DNA from: Seriola aureovittata
Lineage: Eukaryota; Chordata; Actinopteri; Carangiformes; Carangidae
DNA length: 64,000 nucleotides
Direction of reading: 5' to 3'
NCBI RefSeq assembly: GCF_021018895.1
Contig: NC_079377.1
Coordinates: 16,763,501 to 16,827,500 of the forward strand
This document shows, in pieces, positions 25,770 through 38,113 of this stretch. A program made the translations under genes and the position numbers. The notes under the pieces are model-generated. The model saw only the letters and a program-made list of their open reading frames with translations. It was not told where the DNA came from and ran no database searches. Positions within the stretch are counted from its first letter, which is position 1, and each line of letters begins with the position of its first letter.

Positions 25770-25965
25770 GGCAGTCTGCATGCCTAACTAGCACTTACTA
25801 TGTACTATCAGTGCAATTCTTTAGCTGATCTCCTTGCACTTTGTCTTATTGAACAGATTTAGTACTTCAAGGTCTCCTACTGCACTGAAGCTTTACTGTT
25901 GTTCCTCACTTGTAAGTGGCTTTAGATAAAAGCTTCTGCCAAATGAGTAAATGTAATGAAGCTTT
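25770..25965 (+). mobile_element. Dispersed fish repeat tail (SINE/LINE-like)
   Basis: The end reads CTTGTAAGTGGCTTTAGATA and then AAAGCTTCTGCCAAATGAGT followed by AAATGTAATG. This is a diverged copy of a 3' tail I recognise as ubiquitous in teleost genomes, normally an AAGTCGCTTTGGATAAAAGC-type sequence. The upstream TGCACTT-rich part (about 25800-25890) also fits. The left boundary is uncertain and no target duplication was identified. Confidence 0.65.
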
Positions 25966-27974
25966 ACACTGAATGTAGCTACAGCAGGTTCATGTACCTC
26001 ATAGATAGACACATACAATGGACCCTGTGGCAGATCAACCTGAAACAGAAAGTTACTACATGTGTTCATTTGCATCTTTTGAGTAAGAGTGATTTGCATA
26101 TCCAGATGTGTGTGGAAGGAAGAATTTGTGATGTCAATGAAAGTAATACTATTGAAATATGTAGTCAAAGCATTTACACATTTACAAAACCAAAAGTTAC
26201 TGTGAGAGTATGCTTATTTTGACTGGTATGAAAACCAGTTGGTGTACTGGTTGAAAGCCACACATACAATGTACTGTCTTGTCACATTTAAAGCAGATGG
26301 CTCGTGTGACTTCAAGTCAACCTAAATTGAACAGACTTTAACCATATATATAACTTTTATTGATACTGCCCATCTACATCTACTTGCAGTTAGCTGTTGT
26401 TTGGGCTACAGAAGACCGACTGATTGTTTATTAAATTAAATGATGTTAAGTTACATAAAGTAGTAGTGCATATTATGACAAAATAAAAGACGTTGATTGG
26501 CAGTTAGGAATGCTGGCTTGCACATGTGCAGTTCATTCATGTTTTACTCTGGCTGTTTTGCTGCCACAGCAAACAGGAAGAACTGCAGGTTCACAGAGCA
26601 AGAGCAGGGAGAGTAGTTAATGACTGTAATGCTGCTGAATTTGCAGTCAATAAAGGGTTTTAAAAGTCCCCAAATCTAGCAACAAAGTTGCATTGCTGCC
26701 AACACTACTTTTAAATGGCAATGCTGTTTGCCAATGGAAATATTGTTAACAACTGGTTTAATGCCTTTAGGTTTTTGAATGCACTTCCATTTGCATTTTC
26801 CCAAATTAGTAGACAATAAACAAACATGGGATTATGTGAATTTGGTAACTAGTATTAAATTGGTTGCTGTTATCTAATCCATATCGTCTTGGTTTTTGAC
26901 CAGCGCTTGAATGCCCCCACCAGATGTGAGCAAGTTCTTTCAATCAATCCGCACATTCTGTTATATTACCTTATCTAATTTGACAACAATGAAAAAAAAA
27001 AGGTTTGAAGTTCACTGTGACTCCTCTCTTAGACATCTTTTCAAGTCAAGCTGACACAAGTATCTACCTGCTTCAACAAAAAGCTGTCATGTGGAAGTAG
27101 ACAAGGAAAAGAAATGTTTTGTTGGGAGAGATGGAAAAAGAACAAATTACTTTAGACTCATGACTCAGCAGAAAATATACATTACGTTTGGTCATGTCTT
27201 GTATCAAAATATGGTTTCAAACTAAAAATACAGTTTGATTTTCATCTTATTATAGTAATCATTTTAATTTATAAAAAATCAAGACATCATCATGTGGCCA
27301 ACATAACTGATGAAAAATGAAAATGATAGTTATATATGCACTTTAAACTACCACAAAGAGCGTGTTATTCCTGGTTTAAGTTACTAGTTTTGCTGCTAAA
27401 ACTGTGCTTTATCACCAGCACTGCAACATGGAGCAGCAAAACTTTTATTTCTCAATAAGTTCTCTGTAACATTCAGACTGGAATACTTTTTAATTTATGG
27501 GAAGTTTAGGTCCACAATGGCTGCAGAGTATCCCCAGCTGTGATTCTAGTCAATTGACAGTTTGACTCCATCCTTCCGCCTGACCAAACCTTTTATCTTT
27601 AATTGTGCCCATATTGGACTTCCAATCAGACCAATTTTGCCCTCAGCAATAGCTCAATCTGGCTAATTGGTTTCAGCATTTTTTCAAATTGTAAGGTATT
27701 GATTACAGGAGGTCATCTCTGTTTCACAAATAAGAGAGTCTGCTTTGCTTTTGTTTGGAAACTTGTGTAGCTCTCATCCATTCAGACTTGAGAGAGGGAA
27801 ACAGTAGTTCTGCTCATTAGCCCACAGACCAGCTGGTTCGTGATTTGCAGCCACACACATATACACATGAGCGATGCAAACGTACATACACACATGATAC
27901 GACCCCTAATGCTGTATGTGCACAGAGCAATTGTTTCTCTGTTTTTTAATTAAACAGTCCGCTACAATGTACAA
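25966..27974. other. Intergenic, no gene recognised
   Basis: AT-rich sequence without long repeats, obvious element ends or convincing frames. The frames at 25893-26168 (-) and 25956-26222 (+) overlap in antisense and look random. Confidence 0.5.
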
Positions 27975-28200
27975 CCTGGATGGGAAGAGCTGCACTTTTA
28001 ACTTCCATTTATTTCAGGCCTGTGGATGTTATAGGGAGACCAATAGCAAATAAAGGGAGAATCAATGGTGCTTCATTAAAAGCAGCAGGCAGTCTTTTGC
28101 CTGGACACAGCTTAATTACAGTTTCACTGGCGTTTGCTTTAATTGGGGGAAATAAAGGGAGTGAAGTGGAGTGAATGGAGGGTATTAGCATATCTATCAC
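27975..28200. promoter_or_regulatory. Candidate conserved noncoding element
   Basis: Compact unique block with the AT cores CTTCATTAAAAGC, GCTTAATTACAG and CTTTAATTGG, and short stop-free frames on both strands. The texture fits a homeodomain-type enhancer. Confidence 0.4.
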
Positions 28201-29850
28201 TCGGAGAGGCCACAAGGTCCTGTCTAACCCGCGGCTGTGCATCTCACCCCTAACCCTTCAGATCCACACACACAGAACCACACAATCTTTTATCAGTTTG
28301 TGTCTTTTTGTCTCTTTATCTGATATCTTACAGTAAATACAGTCAGGTGCACATACACATTCACTTTTTACTGGTGTCTGGTGCACATACTTATTGGAAT
28401 GAGGTAGTGTTTCAGGAAACAGAGACAGAGACACTGCATTGAAAAGGTATTTACAGGCAACTGGTGAGAGAATAGACGCACTTTTTATCATACTGTATTT
28501 GATGCATGCCGCAAATTGTACAGTTGTATATTTAGGTTGACAAATGGGAAAGAGACGGCAAAGAGACATTTAGGTGATAGCATGTGACATTTTCTTTGGT
28601 AAAGTGATGAATACCAACAGAATTGACACCTTGTTCAATATTTTGAAGAGCTGATTGGTTTTGATCAACAATGAAAACTCCTTATCTCTAGCGGCCAACC
28701 TTTCAACTATATTGTTGCATGTTGTGTCGAGCTCTGGAAATATTTTTTTACTGCTATACATCTATGTATGTTCGGAATACATGACAAAATAAAGCAAATG
28801 GTGATTATAAATAAACTTTATATCCACGACCGCGTAAAACAACAGTTTTCCCAGAAATCAATTCTTCTTCGCCACTCTAAAACAGTAGCCTACACAGGAA
28901 GTTGAACTGTGCAACCACCAGCCAAGCATCCAAGCATCCATTTTTGTAGTCTAGTTGTACACAAAATGGTGAGTGATGGACCCCTATTATACTGTATTAT
29001 ACTATTATACTGTCTTATCCATTGAAGAAAAACTCAATGCAGCATTTGATGGGAGTCCAGTTGAAGCATTTTGATAATGTGTGTGTTATTTGTTGATGTG
29101 AGAACCTGTATGAGAGCGTGAAAATGTTATTTCACCAGTCAAAAGAATAAGTCAGGATTTCGTCTCTGTGTGTGGATGTGATCGTAGCTCTGTCTTTGAC
29201 AATGACTGATAGCGAAGCGGGATCAAACCATCCTCAGCGGTGCTTTGGCAGGTTTTGACAGGTGAGCGGAGACAGTTTGAGTCCCATTCTCTCCCTCAGC
29301 AGTTAATAACAATTTGAAAAAGGGTTCAGGGTTAATAACACAATCATTACCTGGATGAGGCCGGGAGACAGCTGTAAGCATGTATGCAGATAGACGGCCG
29401 TCATTAGTCCTTGTCAAACAAGCTGAATAGGTGTGATCTGAGAGAGCACTTCACGTTTTAGTCATGAATGAATAACAGCTGAGAAAGGTCCAGCATTTAG
29501 CTTGTTTTGAGATCATCTTGATCACACAATAGAAGGTGTTATTTTTGTTACTCTCTGCACAAAGTCAAACCAGGATCTGTTTTTATGACGTATTTCATTC
29601 ATCATTAAAAATTCAGGTAATAATAGTTTAGCCCAAACTGTACATGTTGTGTTGTTCATGTAACAATAGACGTGACCGAGTGAGCACACTGTGAGGTCCT
29701 TCATTATTGAAAAGATTGATTTGTAATTTGTAATGTTCCCATCTGTCCTAGTTACACAAAATTATGGCTAAACCAGTTAGTAAACACTTTGCCCCATTGT
29801 CTGTTGTTTTGATAATCACCCATAATAGCATCCAGCATCAGTATGGTCTT
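28201..29850. other. Intergenic with a possible element at 29150-29420
   Basis: A short tandem of TTATACTGT-like units lies at 28986-29013. The block 29150-29420 is unique, CpG-containing and has GTTAATAACAA twice (near 29301 and 29330), so it may be a conserved element. No gene recognised. Confidence 0.4.
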
Positions 29851-30240
29851 TAAACCTGATTTAGGAGTTAATGGAATAAGAGGGAGAGGCAGTCAGTATA
29901 TGCACTGGGCCTAATGTCATTAGAAATGTTTGCGGAGGCTAAATTAAATCAGTCGTAAATTGTGCTCTCAAGTAAGCCAGAAAAACCCTGCCTCGTCGAG
30001 GAGAGGAGGGGGCGGCGGGGATTCATATTTTAACCTTGCGTAGAAAATGCACTTAAACAGATTAAAATAAAATAGGGACTGTGTGGATGGATGGGAATGG
30101 TAATTGCTGGTGCTTTAATGGTTTCCTGTTAGCCAAGTCGGGCTGAAGGCAGAGCTATTTTAAAGTTGGAAACGGCGATTGAGGTCATAACTTTGCAAAT
30201 CTGGTGATTAAGACAAAGGGAGCATGTCACCAAACAGCAC
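29851..30240. promoter_or_regulatory. Candidate conserved noncoding element
   Basis: Unique sequence with GGAGTTAATGG, CTAATGTCATTAG, AGGCTAAATTAAATC, GGTAATTGC and CpG-rich sequence around 29990-30020. No coding frame supported. Confidence 0.42.
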
Positions 30241-30400
30241 GTTGCACATCTAATGGGACTTTTGCTGAAAACTGATGTTTGTGGAGGGGTTTCCAGTGCT
30301 CTACATGCTAAGCTGTATGGCAGTGCAGGTGTGGGTAGGCTTCTGAGCAAAAAATGCAGTAAAATGTGGACTGTGAGTGATATAGACTACCAAAATGTAC

Positions 30401-30403
<3 letters not shown>

Positions 30404-30448
<45 letters not shown>
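30404..30448. repeat. (GT)n microsatellite
   Basis: Perfect GT dinucleotide run of about 45 bp. Confidence 0.96.
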
Positions 30449-30449
<1 letters not shown>

Positions 30450-31183
30450 CTTGTGTGCAAGTCCCTGTAAAGCCCACCCATGTGTGTGTCTCATTCAGTT
30501 TCCTTAATGCTGTCAGTGCAGGCATACTGTTTGTCTGTTTGCATCAGGTAGCTCATCACACAACGGAGCCCAGACGGTAATGATAGCCGTAAATACTCTG
30601 GGAATTCCCAAACCAGGATTAAATTATGATGGTGTCTTTCCCAAAATCTGACAAAAGGCTGGAAAGACACTCCATATCATGCAGTATAATGTGGTTATAT
30701 ATCATGCATGATGACATTATAATGATAAAGTGCTGAGGCTAAATGATGTACATTTCTGGTCACTGCTGTGATTTATCTCCCTTTTCTGTAACATTACCTG
30801 ATCATTTCTATCCCGGTGCACTGACTTTGCACTTTGATGTCGCACTACATAACTTGTAATGATAACACACACATGCACACATGAACGCATTTCCTTCCTT
30901 GAACTCTCTGCTTCTCAAAACCGTACTGGTGTGGCTTTACCTCTCTATCCTGGGTTCACTTGTAATTCGGCACTGTTGGCTCCAGGTGAAACTGCGGCCC
31001 CATGCATGCTCATGTTCAGCTATTGTGTAAATTAACAAGGAAAAGGCTGTGCGGGTTGAATGGCAAACATGCAGGTGATGACACATCCCGGCACACACAA
31101 AGTATGTGTCATTACTCAATGCCAGTTAAGTTGTCAGTCGAACAACTGTCTGTTATATTGCTCTCCAATCTGTGCATTTTCTT
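30449..31183. other. Intergenic, no gene recognised
   Basis: Unique sequence; the ATATCATGCA words near 30675 and 30699 are a short imperfect repeat. Nothing coding recognised. Confidence 0.45.
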
Positions 31184-31240
31184 CTTTCCTTTTTTCCTTC
31201 TTTTCTTTCTTTCTTTCTTTCTTTCTTTCTTGCTTTCTTT
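31184..31240. repeat. (CTTT)n microsatellite
   Basis: Imperfect then near-perfect CTTT tetranucleotide run of about 57 bp. Confidence 0.92.
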
Positions 31241-34200
31241 AAGAACTGTTAAGAGACATTTAAGACAATTAAGTCAGTGATCTAAAGATGAATTTGTTTG
31301 GGTGTAGCGGATGACGAAATGTGAAAGATTACTACACCTGAAACTTTTCAGGCTCAGTTTCAGGTCCTGACCTCTTATCCACACATCTCCAGAGACCATT
31401 GTATTGTCCATTGGCACAATTGAAACTAAATTCAGAGAAGAAGAAAGTGACACCGCCGTCCAAAATCCCCTTGAATTGTGAAGCATCTTTCTGTCAACTA
31501 AAGGCCTTCACTGATTGCAACAGAACAGTTCATGACACTTACAGTACAGTGAATAACACCATGAACTTTACTAATCAAAGCCAGTGGAAGATGAACTCTT
31601 TATAGACAGTTGCTCACTATCGCTCTGTAATTGAAACCCGAACTAGGTTGTCAGTGTGCCAAAGGTTGATGTCACTAAGGAGCGCGGGGTGACAGAGACA
31701 TAGAGTACAAGTGTTGAAAAAACAGGACAGGAGCATGTGTAGAATCACCTGTGCTGCTCCCTTTGTGTTTCACGCTGTAGGGCACATAGCTCAGTGGGTT
31801 GCAAGTGTGTCCGATGTCTGTGCCCCAAGGGTCCTGGCAGGGACAGATATCCCAATGCACCTTTTTCTCAACACTTTATTTTTACCTCCAGATTGCCTGT
31901 GGCTGAGGTGCAATACACTGGAGTGATCTGTGCAACCCTTTATTACTAGGATATTTACTTAAAGGATAATTCTGGTGGTATTGTATGTTTCTGCTGCTGC
32001 ACATACTCAGTAGTGCACCAAATATCCAGCTGATAATAGTCTCCAGCAAACACAATATTTATTCTTATTTCAGTAATATTTGCAAAAAAAAAACAATACA
32101 AAAAAAAAACTATTTGTACTTCAGTAGGAACACCTGTTCGGGCTTGGGAGCCACTTACAGCCTAGGAACGTTATAAAGTATCAAGACTAAGTGTTTTTTG
32201 GGTCTTTCAATAGGATTTGTAAATAATATAAACTATTCATATCTTTTAAGTAGAAGTTTAACACTGTAGTTCATTGAAGACTGCCCAGATTAAGACTCAT
32301 TATTAAGCACTTGTAGTGAAAATGGCCAGAGGTGAACAAAGAAAACAAGAAACTCAAACTACATCATGAAAAAATCCAATATAACCACATCACTGTACCG
32401 GACACATTTGTAAAGCGATCCGTGGGAAAATAAACTACAGCAACAAGAATGATGAGTGTATATTCCTGAAAACTGTGCCAACAAAATAACAGAACAGAAA
32501 AAGTGTTTGTCTTGGAGCAAACTCTTAACAGACCAGAACAAAAGAAATTAGACTCTGTAGTGCGTATACATCTGTCTACATCTAGACTCATACTTGGTGA
32601 TGAAGAAGCAGTTATTACGTGCGCCATTAGTTCACCATCGCTACTAAAATGCTTTCTGCTTTCACCTTATACACATTGCTACACTTAGTGTTTATGAGTC
32701 AAAAAAAAAAAGAAAGAAGGTCTCTCAGGTGACTCGTGCTTCACAAACACCTTATTCAATAACAACAGCCCCAGCTGTGATTGAAGACATGGGGAAATCC
32801 ACAGGTAAGAGTAGTCAGCCATCTAGTTCATGTCCCTTGGAAGGGACCCAGACAATGTTTAGGCACACAGTCAACAACTCCTGTCCTTGCTTATCTCGAG
32901 AACGTAAACCTCTATAAGCAAGCGCTTCATCTGTAATTCTATTGTGAGTTGGCCGGTTGTCTCAAAGTGTCTGAATAATCTAACGTAATGCGAAACCATC
33001 TTTGTCTGCGACACTGAATACTTGCGTTAACGCAGGCGTCTCGACTGTTGGCCTGCACTGTACGGAATTTGCTGGCAGACAGGATGGCTAGACCACACCA
33101 GAACCTGCCAGTTACATTCTTTGCATGATTCAGACGTATCTCTTTCCCCCATTGGGACCGACTTGAGAGGTCTGATCAAAAGACCCGTCATCCTGAGGAG
33201 CTGAGATTTGGATGTGAGGTTGGAGAGAGGAGAAGGGATGGCGAACTGTTGGTTGTTGTGTTGTTGTGTGTTATTATTTCCATTTGTTGGGGGAAAGAGA
33301 GATGAATGGAGGGATAAATGGATGATGGGCGGGTGGTGGGGAGGAGGAAATTCCCTCGTCTGGATGGAATTGGATGGCGAGCTTGGGGATGGATGGAGAG
33401 GGAGGGATGGGGGGCACCTGATGTAGAGGCTGCTGTCAGGCCCAAGACAGCGGGGTCTTTGTCTTCTCAATAATCACTTGCTGTACCTCTTCTTTCCATT
33501 CCTTCTCTCCCCAGTGCCATTCTACCTTTACTTTTCCAATTCTCACTGCAACTTCGGCTCATTGGTCAATTGTCTTCAGTCCACAAAAATGAAAAAAAAA
33601 GAAATAAAATAAAGTAATCCTGAAAAGTCATCTTAACTTTAAAATCTGTCTTATGATACAAGCAATGTGACCTTGTTTGTAACATTGTTGCTGTGTCTTG
33701 TAATAATAACAATTTTACAACAGTTGTAGCTCTACTGTTTGCAGTAAAACACATTAGACTAAAACCACGCCAGTCCGATAGCTCCATTCACCTCTAGTTC
33801 CCCATACTATTGTTCTATTTTGTTTATTACTTTTTCCCCTTTCTCTGTTCTTTTTTTTTTAAGAATGCATGAGATACTATAGATAAAAGAAGTAACAAGA
33901 CTAAGGGCTAACGGCCAAGACTAAGACCAAGTGGGCAGTACCTGACGTCCAAGACTGCGAGTGAAGGAGAGCTCATGGCCACATTTCAGAGGTAGGAATT
34001 CTATGTGATCACTAAGATCAGAAAAGTAATCACAACGTAGTGATCTTGATTACAAAATATTTACTATGTCTGTGGCTCAACGCCTAAAACTTAAAACTAC
34101 TATATTATAATATTTAGCTTATATCTAATTCGTAATACATTAGGAGGCAATAAATATGGTTAACAAAAAGGAGATAACACATATGAGAAATCAAAGATGC

Positions 34201-34644
34201 AAAAAATATCCACCATGTACACACAGCGGTGCAATCAGAAGAGAGAGAGAGGGAGAAGGAGATGGACGGAGCAGGTCTAGAGCAGGTAGAGATGGTATTG
34301 ATATAAAAATTGATACTGACATAAATGCAGCCAAACTCTCACTTCAACATTTTAACAAAACAAAGAAAAGTTTAGTTGCAGTCTGTACTATTTTACATCG
34401 TTGATGGTTAAGTTCAAATTCATATTTGATGAATATAAACATGTTTACACCTGCTTTTCAGAGGCACAGATTTTTCCCCACAAAATTGACAGTTGCAGTA
34501 ATGTGGATAATTATGTGAATCAACCTCTGTTAACATGTTTCCTTCCATCCCAAAGACTGTTTGCTACATACATGTGTTTGGAGCAGAATGCATTAAATCT
34601 ATGTTTGAAAAACTGAGGAAAAATCCTTAGAACATCTGGTCTTA
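31241..34644. other. Intergenic with repeat remnants
   Basis: TTAAAGGATAATTCTGGTG at 31960-31978 resembles one end of another TTAA-type fish element, but I found no matching opposite end. A-rich runs occur near 32083-32110 and 32701-32716. A degenerate GGAT-rich region (33298-33415) explains the proline/serine-rich minus-strand frames there. No gene recognised. Confidence 0.4.
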
Positions 34645-35130
34645 ACAGTCTAGAACCATTTTAGCAGCACTATGGGGTTGTGCTTTGAGCTAAATCCCAA
34701 CTTTACCATGCTACTATACTCAAAATGACAATACCAACATGCTAATACTAAGCAGGTATAATGTGTACCATGTTCAACATTTTAGTTTAGCATGTTTGCA
34801 TGCAAACGTTTACTAATTAGCAGTAAACACAAGCTGAGGGTGAGGAGGATGTCATTCATTCTACTGGCATTTTGCTGGTAAGAGATGGCGAAAATGATTA
34901 CAGTTAATCCTGAGGCGGCCTTGAATATGTCTACAAAAAACCTTGTGGTGGCGCTAGAGAAAAAGTCAGCGGGTCATTAGAGTCAGTAGAATTCATCATC
35001 AGAGAACCATGAATGTCGGACCAAGATTTCATCCACTAGATGTTCACAGATTTCAGATTTCAGCAGAGTGGTGGACTGGCAGGTCAACATTGTCATTCCT
35101 AGAGCCATACCACTAGCGGGGCTAAAAATG
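34645..35130. mobile_element. Diverged copy of a dispersed percomorph repeat
   Basis: Landmarks in order: TTTGAGCTAAAT near 34685, AGCAGGTATAATGTGTACCA near 34751, TTTACTAATTAGCAGTAAAC near 34809, GGTGGCGCTAGA near 34947, GAATTCATCATCAGAG near 34989, and CCTAGAGCCATACCACTAGC near 35098. Their order and spacing match a repeat family I recognise across percomorph genomes, probably derived from a retrotransposon 3' region. The copy is old and has no open frame. Confidence 0.7.
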
Positions 35131-37504
35131 CTACAAGTCTGATTGCTGTGTATCAATTTGTGTTCTTCCATACTCACACTTGCTATTTTAAGTAAGTACA
35201 GCAACATGCAATTCACTACATGGTGCACTCAAAACTGTCAAAAAAAAATTGACTATGGAGGCTTAACACTTCCCACCATCGACGGTCGCCATCTTGGCTA
35301 CGTAGCGGAAGGGGAGGGACGACCAACATATTTTCAAACTTGTGAAAACAGCGACTGAAAGTAAAACTCGTATTTTCAAGTGAAGTGAGCAAAACGTCAG
35401 CAGATATTTTTTGCGAGTGACAATTGCAGCCACGGACATGACCAAAGGATCAAAGTCTTTTCAGTGAGTAGAGTAAAAACTACCACAGTTCGATGTTATT
35501 GTTCGTATATGAATGTACATGTGTGGTTGTTTTATACAATTTTAGTTTCTTTTATTCATTTTCGCCAAGGAACAAGTGGTTTTAAAGACCAATGAATATT
35601 CTGTGACATGAAATATCACAGTGGTTTTCAAGCTATTTGGAGAAGTTGCGGCACATCTACAGACATCTCAGGAATGTGAGTTTATCCTGCCCAGGTGAGG
35701 CGGTTGGTGAACAGCAGTAGTTAAAATAATCAGACTCCCATTATCGCACAAGCCACATGGAGCCAAGACATAATTCGTAACCCACAAGAGCCATGGAGAT
35801 GACAGGTGCTTCTCCTTCATGAATGGCAAGATTTGTGTTTGATTGAGGAATTCTTTGGGGTTTTGTTTTCCAAATAACAATAAGTTTATTTCCAAGGTGC
35901 CTTTTTCCTCTCTGTAATGATAGTTGTGGTTAGATGTTCTTGTACAAGCATTCATATTTATATTAAGTAGGTGTTTTTGATGCTGTCTTTACTTTCTAGG
36001 AAATACCTGTGATATTAACATGCACTTTTCTTTTGTTCATTGTATGCTAGTGGTGCAAGCTTTTGACAAAGTGGCCTTTCACATAGTCATGTAATTTGAT
36101 CAAAGTCTAACCTCTTATGCTTTTGTATATTCTAAAATGAGCTTCTCAGCTGTTTCCATACCATGACCAATGCCTCTTTCTTAAATTCACCTGACCCAAT
36201 CAATTCACCTCAAGCTTCTCCGAGCAAATCGTAAATCATGAAAAAAATGACTGAAAAAGTGACAACAGCGACAGTAAATAAATGTTTGTTGTTTCTTTCC
36301 CTTCCTTGTTTCCCACCCTCCTTTCTTTCTCTACTCTTTGTAATGGATGGGTTATTGTTGGTGCTGCCCTCTGGGCAGGGAGAGTTGTTTACTTGGTGTA
36401 AAGTCCCCCATCCACCAAGGGTCTCTGTAGGGGATGTTCCTGTAGCAGCCTCACTCCTAACCTCCCTATAGCTCCAAAAGTTAATAACATGGAGGAGACG
36501 TGATTTATATCAGCCTTGACACCACCACCAACAGACTGACTTCTTTGTGCTCGTGGCCTGTTCAACCAGCCCCGTTCATCAATAAAGATCGCATTTAGAA
36601 TTCGCTCCAAACTCAGTAGATGGTGATTTAATTTCTGGAGAGTTTTTCTAAATAAAAAGTCACCCACGTTTCGGAAGTAACTTCAGGCAATGAGACTGAA
36701 TTTTCACTGTTCAGGTGTAAAACTTTTGCAAGAGAGGATACAACATGGTATAAAATATCACTATGTTAGAGTTGAGACAAAACATACTTGAAAAAAGCAA
36801 CAACTGAGGACTGAGAGGGATTATACAGATTGTTGATTTTAGAGGAAGCTGCTATTTATTTTAAGCCCTGTGACCGACTAAGCATTTCAACTGTCCGTTC
36901 ACACAAAAGGTCATTTTCGTGTGGACTTTCACATGATGTTCAGCCGAAGTATTGCCTTTTTGCCTTTTTGGTTCACCTTTAGAAAGCCCCTAAATTCCTT
37001 TGGGAATTTTATGATACTTTACACTGTGTCTATGAACATAAATGAAATGCTTTGCAAGAAATTTAACTGCAAGTCTAAGATACTTGCATATAAAACTTTG
37101 CATAAAACTATACTCTCAACAATCATAAAGCACTTGTCATTAATTCATACTCTTCAAGTGTTTAATATTAAGTACTTGTATAAACAATGACATTTTTATC
37201 ACATTTGTTTCACTGTGTACTGTGAATAAGATAAGCAAATTAGCACATCATTAGCAGTTTGCATGAAGGTGTTATTTAGTTATCTGTTATGACTGTATTG
37301 CTCTTGTTCCAACAGGCCTTTTAACTGGATATCTCCAGTTGAGATTACAAGGTGTCTTGTTCAGGAATGAAAAATGAGGAGTTCATGCTTCTTGGCAGTA
37401 ACAGTTTTGATATTAGATTTTTAGAAAGAAAGATCTCAGCTCTGACACTAATCCCTGTTGTGTCAGCCCGTGGTTGCCAAATGATAGTATATCATCTCCC
37501 TGTA
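35131..37504. other. Intergenic with a possible element at 36530-36660
   Basis: The segment 35250-35460 is CpG-containing and may be another old repeat (TCGCCATCTTGGCTACGTAG). The block 36530-36660 (TCATCAATAAAGATCGC, GGTGATTTAATTTC) could be a conserved element. No gene recognised. Confidence 0.4.
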
Positions 37505-37543
37505 TGTGTGTGTGTGTGTGTGTGTGTATGTGTGTGTGTGTGT
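37505..37543. repeat. (GT)n microsatellite with one interruption
   Basis: GT run of about 39 bp with an A interruption near 37528. Confidence 0.93.
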
Positions 37544-38054
37544 CTGCATTCTTTTCATTTTGGAGCATATTTTGTCACTGTAACATAAGCTTTACCATAG
37601 AGACCCATGGCACGGCTACAAGATTCAATTTAACCACAACTGTTTACAGCTGTCAATATAGGGACCAACACCACAATAAATGCATTAAATTGCATCTGGC
37701 CTCATGTCACAGAAAATAAGGTGAGTGGACGGGCTGTGTAGGTGATGCTGGCTCTCACTATTATTACATGGCTGTGTCTTAAGGGTTGTCTGGGCTGCTG
37801 TCCATTGGATTTAATCAGCCTCTATTACCTGCTACCCTTTTCACAGTTAAAATAATCACCCACAATTACTGACATAAAGGGGAGAGCTGACATGAGAGTC
37901 AGAGGCAGAGAAATCACACACAAAGTAATTTCTCTCCACCTTGGTTGCTTACGTGTCTTTTGATGTTTTGGGGTGTGTAATAAAAGGATTGAGGGTGTCT
38001 GGCATGACCCCCTTCTGCTGCAGTGTGAACAGTAGATATGGAAATGCCCTTTAA

Positions 38055-38057
<3 letters not shown>
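37544..38057. other. Intergenic, no gene recognised
   Basis: Unique sequence with a few AT cores near 37850; nothing recognisable. Confidence 0.45.

Positions 38058-38110
<53 letters not shown>
38058..38110. repeat. (CA)n microsatellite
   Basis: Perfect AC dinucleotide run of about 53 bp. CA-rich imperfect sequence continues to about 38310. Confidence 0.96.

Positions 38111-38113
<3 letters not shown>

Noticed and set aside
31781..31850. Possible tRNA-derived SINE head with a box A-like TAGCTCAGTGGG at 31787-31798
   Set aside because: No convincing box B at the expected distance and no cloverleaf could be drawn, so a tRNA or SINE call is unsupported.
31960..31978. TTAAAGGATAATTCTGGTG, like one end of a TTAA-type transposon
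   Set aside because: No matching inverted end was found in the following kilobase, so at most a fragment.
33027..33470. Proline/serine-rich minus-strand frame of 147 codons
   Set aside because: Explained by a degenerate GGAT/GGGA repeat region on the plus strand.
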